Shown here: positions 62,748 to 64,000 of the stretch, in pieces | How positions within the stretch are numbered: position 1 is the first letter of the stretch | Layout: each line of letters starts with the position of its first letter | Source: JBBQUN01 sp963717115 | Lineage (GTDB): Bacteria; Actinomycetota; Acidimicrobiia; Acidimicrobiales; SZUA-35 | DNA: 64,000 nucleotides | Direction: 5' to 3' | Assembly: GCA_963717115.1 (NCBI GenBank) | Contig: CAVQVO010000001.1 | Coordinates: forward strand, 271,398-335,397 | Notes under the pieces: generated by a model | What the model saw: only the letters and a program-made list of their open reading frames with translations | Told to the model about the DNA's origin: nothing | Databases searched by the model: none | Program-made: the position numbers and the translations under genes

Positions 62748-64000
62748 ATGAAGGGTCTCTACGTGGTGGCCGCAGTGACGATGGCCGGAGTCAGCGCGGT
62801 GTTCGCCCTCCTGGCCGAGCTCCAGATGCGGTACGGCCTGTCGACCCCCGACCTCGGCTGGATCAGTGGCGCCGCCTTCCTCGCCGCGCTGGTCACCCAG
62901 CTGTCGATCGCACGGTATGCCGACCGAGGGCACGCTCGGCTCGTCCTTCGGATCGGCGTGGTGGCGTGCGTGGTGGGCCTGCTGTGGTTCGCCGCAGCCA
63001 CCGAGCTGTGGCAGTTCGTTCTCGCCCGGGCCATGCTCGGGGCGGGTGTCGGCATGCTCGTGCCGCCGGCCCGACGGGCCATCCTGCTCTCGGCCAAGGG
63101 CAATCAGGGAGAACAGCTCGGCCTGTTCTATGCCGCCTACCTGGCGGGCTTCGTCCTCGGCCCACCCGTTGCCGGCGCCATCGCCGTGCTCTTCGACGTC
63201 CGGGTGCCGTTCGTGGTGTTCGGCGTGGCCGTGGCGGCCACCCTCGTGCCGGTCGCCCGTCTCGACCTGCCGGAGGCCGAGCGGGGTGTGGCGCTCGGCC
63301 GGACCGAGCGTCGTGTGCTGCGCCGCCTGGTCTCGAACCGCCGGGTGGTTGCGGCTACGCTGGTCATCGTCTCGTTCCGCTACTCGGTCGGGGTGTTCGA
63401 GCCGCTGTGGGCCCACCACCTCGACCGTCTGGGGGCGTCCACGATGGTGGTGACGCTGTCGCTGACGGTGTTCGCTCTGCCGATGCTGCTGGTCGCCAGA
63501 CGGGCCGGCCGCTGTCGGACCGCTACGGTCCCCGGTTCACCTCGGTGCTGGCCGGCTTCGCCACCGTGCCCCTCATGGCCTGCTACGGCTGGGTGACGTC
63601 GATCCCGGTGCTGTTCCTGCTGGTGCTGCCGCACGGGCTGGGCGAGGCGGTGGAGAGCCCGGGAACCCAGGCCGCCCTGGCCGACGCCGCCCCCCGGTCC
63701 GATGCCGCCGCCGCCCAGGGATTGGGCGAGGCCGCCGGCTCGGCCGCTGCCGCCATCGGGGCGTTCACCTCGGCCCCGCTGTACGCCTGGGCCGGCCCCG
63801 GCGCGGCGTGGCTGACGGCCGGGGTGGTGATGGCCGGCCTGCTCACGGTGAGCACCCTGCTCGACCGCCCCGTCCGCCATGACCCGGGTGTCGGAGCCGG
63901 TGCCGATCCCGGTTGCCAGCGACGGCTGACCTCGATCGTCGCCTCGCCCGGGAGCGCCGGCTGCCGGCTGCGCCGGTCACGGCGCGCTGGTCGACGATGA
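62748..64000 (+). CDS. MFS transporter (one frameshift; C-terminus at window edge)
   Basis: About 12 membrane helices. ARYADRGHARLVLRIG is the loop 2-3 motif, LARAMLGAGVGMLVPPARRA and GFVLGPPVAGAIAVLF are typical MFS helices 4-5, and PLSDRYGPRFTSVLAGF repeats the loop motif between helices 8 and 9. The frame changes near 63507 in GGCCGGCCGC, probably one lost base. A drug or metabolite exporter is likely; no substrate evidence. The Arg-rich end (SIVASPGSAG onward) may be out of frame: a TGA about 70 bases earlier in another frame would be a more normal stop. Confidence 0.8.

Noticed and set aside
61925..64000. A 691-codon plus-strand frame as one gene
   Set aside because: Only its last ~165 codons belong to the MFS transporter; the first part is out-of-frame reading of the lipoprotein gene and intergenic DNA.

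Overview
The window is very GC-rich, with genes packed tightly and often overlapping by 1-13 bases (GTGA, ATGA or TGATG junctions). Actinomycetota fits best: an LAFTG-type sortase signal, two BTAD (SARP-type) regulators, an actinobacterial SOS box and many genes that look leaderless. The gene mix (BTAD-kinase-STAND-WD40 fusion, MobF relaxase) recalls Acidimicrobiia, but no marker gene proves the class.

Layout. 1-28 kb reads as ordinary chromosome: the 3' part of a giant Cna-B/SdrD repeat surface protein; a minus-strand block with an MBOAT acyltransferase, two SGNH-like partners, a class V aminotransferase and a deazaflavin-type nitroreductase; SOS-controlled dinB; a Na/Ca exchanger; a polyol dehydrogenase-DeoR-inositol phosphatase operon; then small enzymes, a BTAD regulator, a serine hydrolase, two phosphotransferases, a GNAT and a Gfo/Idh-PhyH pair. 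28-37 kb holds a ~1,790-residue BTAD-kinase-nSTAND-WD40 protein, HEPN and Phd/VapC remnants, and a complete IS21-type element with a 6-bp target duplication. 37.4-43.1 kb is a five-gene overlapping signalling cluster: receiver, sensor kinase, TRAP-like lipoprotein, second sensor kinase, LuxR-type regulator. 43.3-61.5 kb is a mobile-element zone: two tRNA-Arg(CCT) 3'-end copies, an integrase and an integrase remnant, MazEF, DUF433/DUF5615, an XRE regulator, a MobF relaxase-helicase, a group of unknown small and exported proteins, two excisionase-like genes, AbiE, and a tRNA-Gly(CCC) 3' fragment marking an island edge. 61.8-64 kb returns to a lipoprotein and an MFS transporter.

Sequence quality matters. 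At least a dozen genes are broken by single-base shifts, and nearly all are repaired by deleting one base, often in a short homopolymer run. This looks like insertion-type sequencing error rather than decay. I annotate such genes as CDS spanning the shift and reserve pseudogene for genes whose domains are really missing.

The most promising systems are the dual two-component cluster built around a TRAP-type lipoprotein that has no transporter, the one-polypeptide BTAD/kinase/STAND/WD40 regulator with an 11-bp-periodic repeat upstream, and the uncharacterised small-protein group at 52.7-57.8 kb inside the mobile region.
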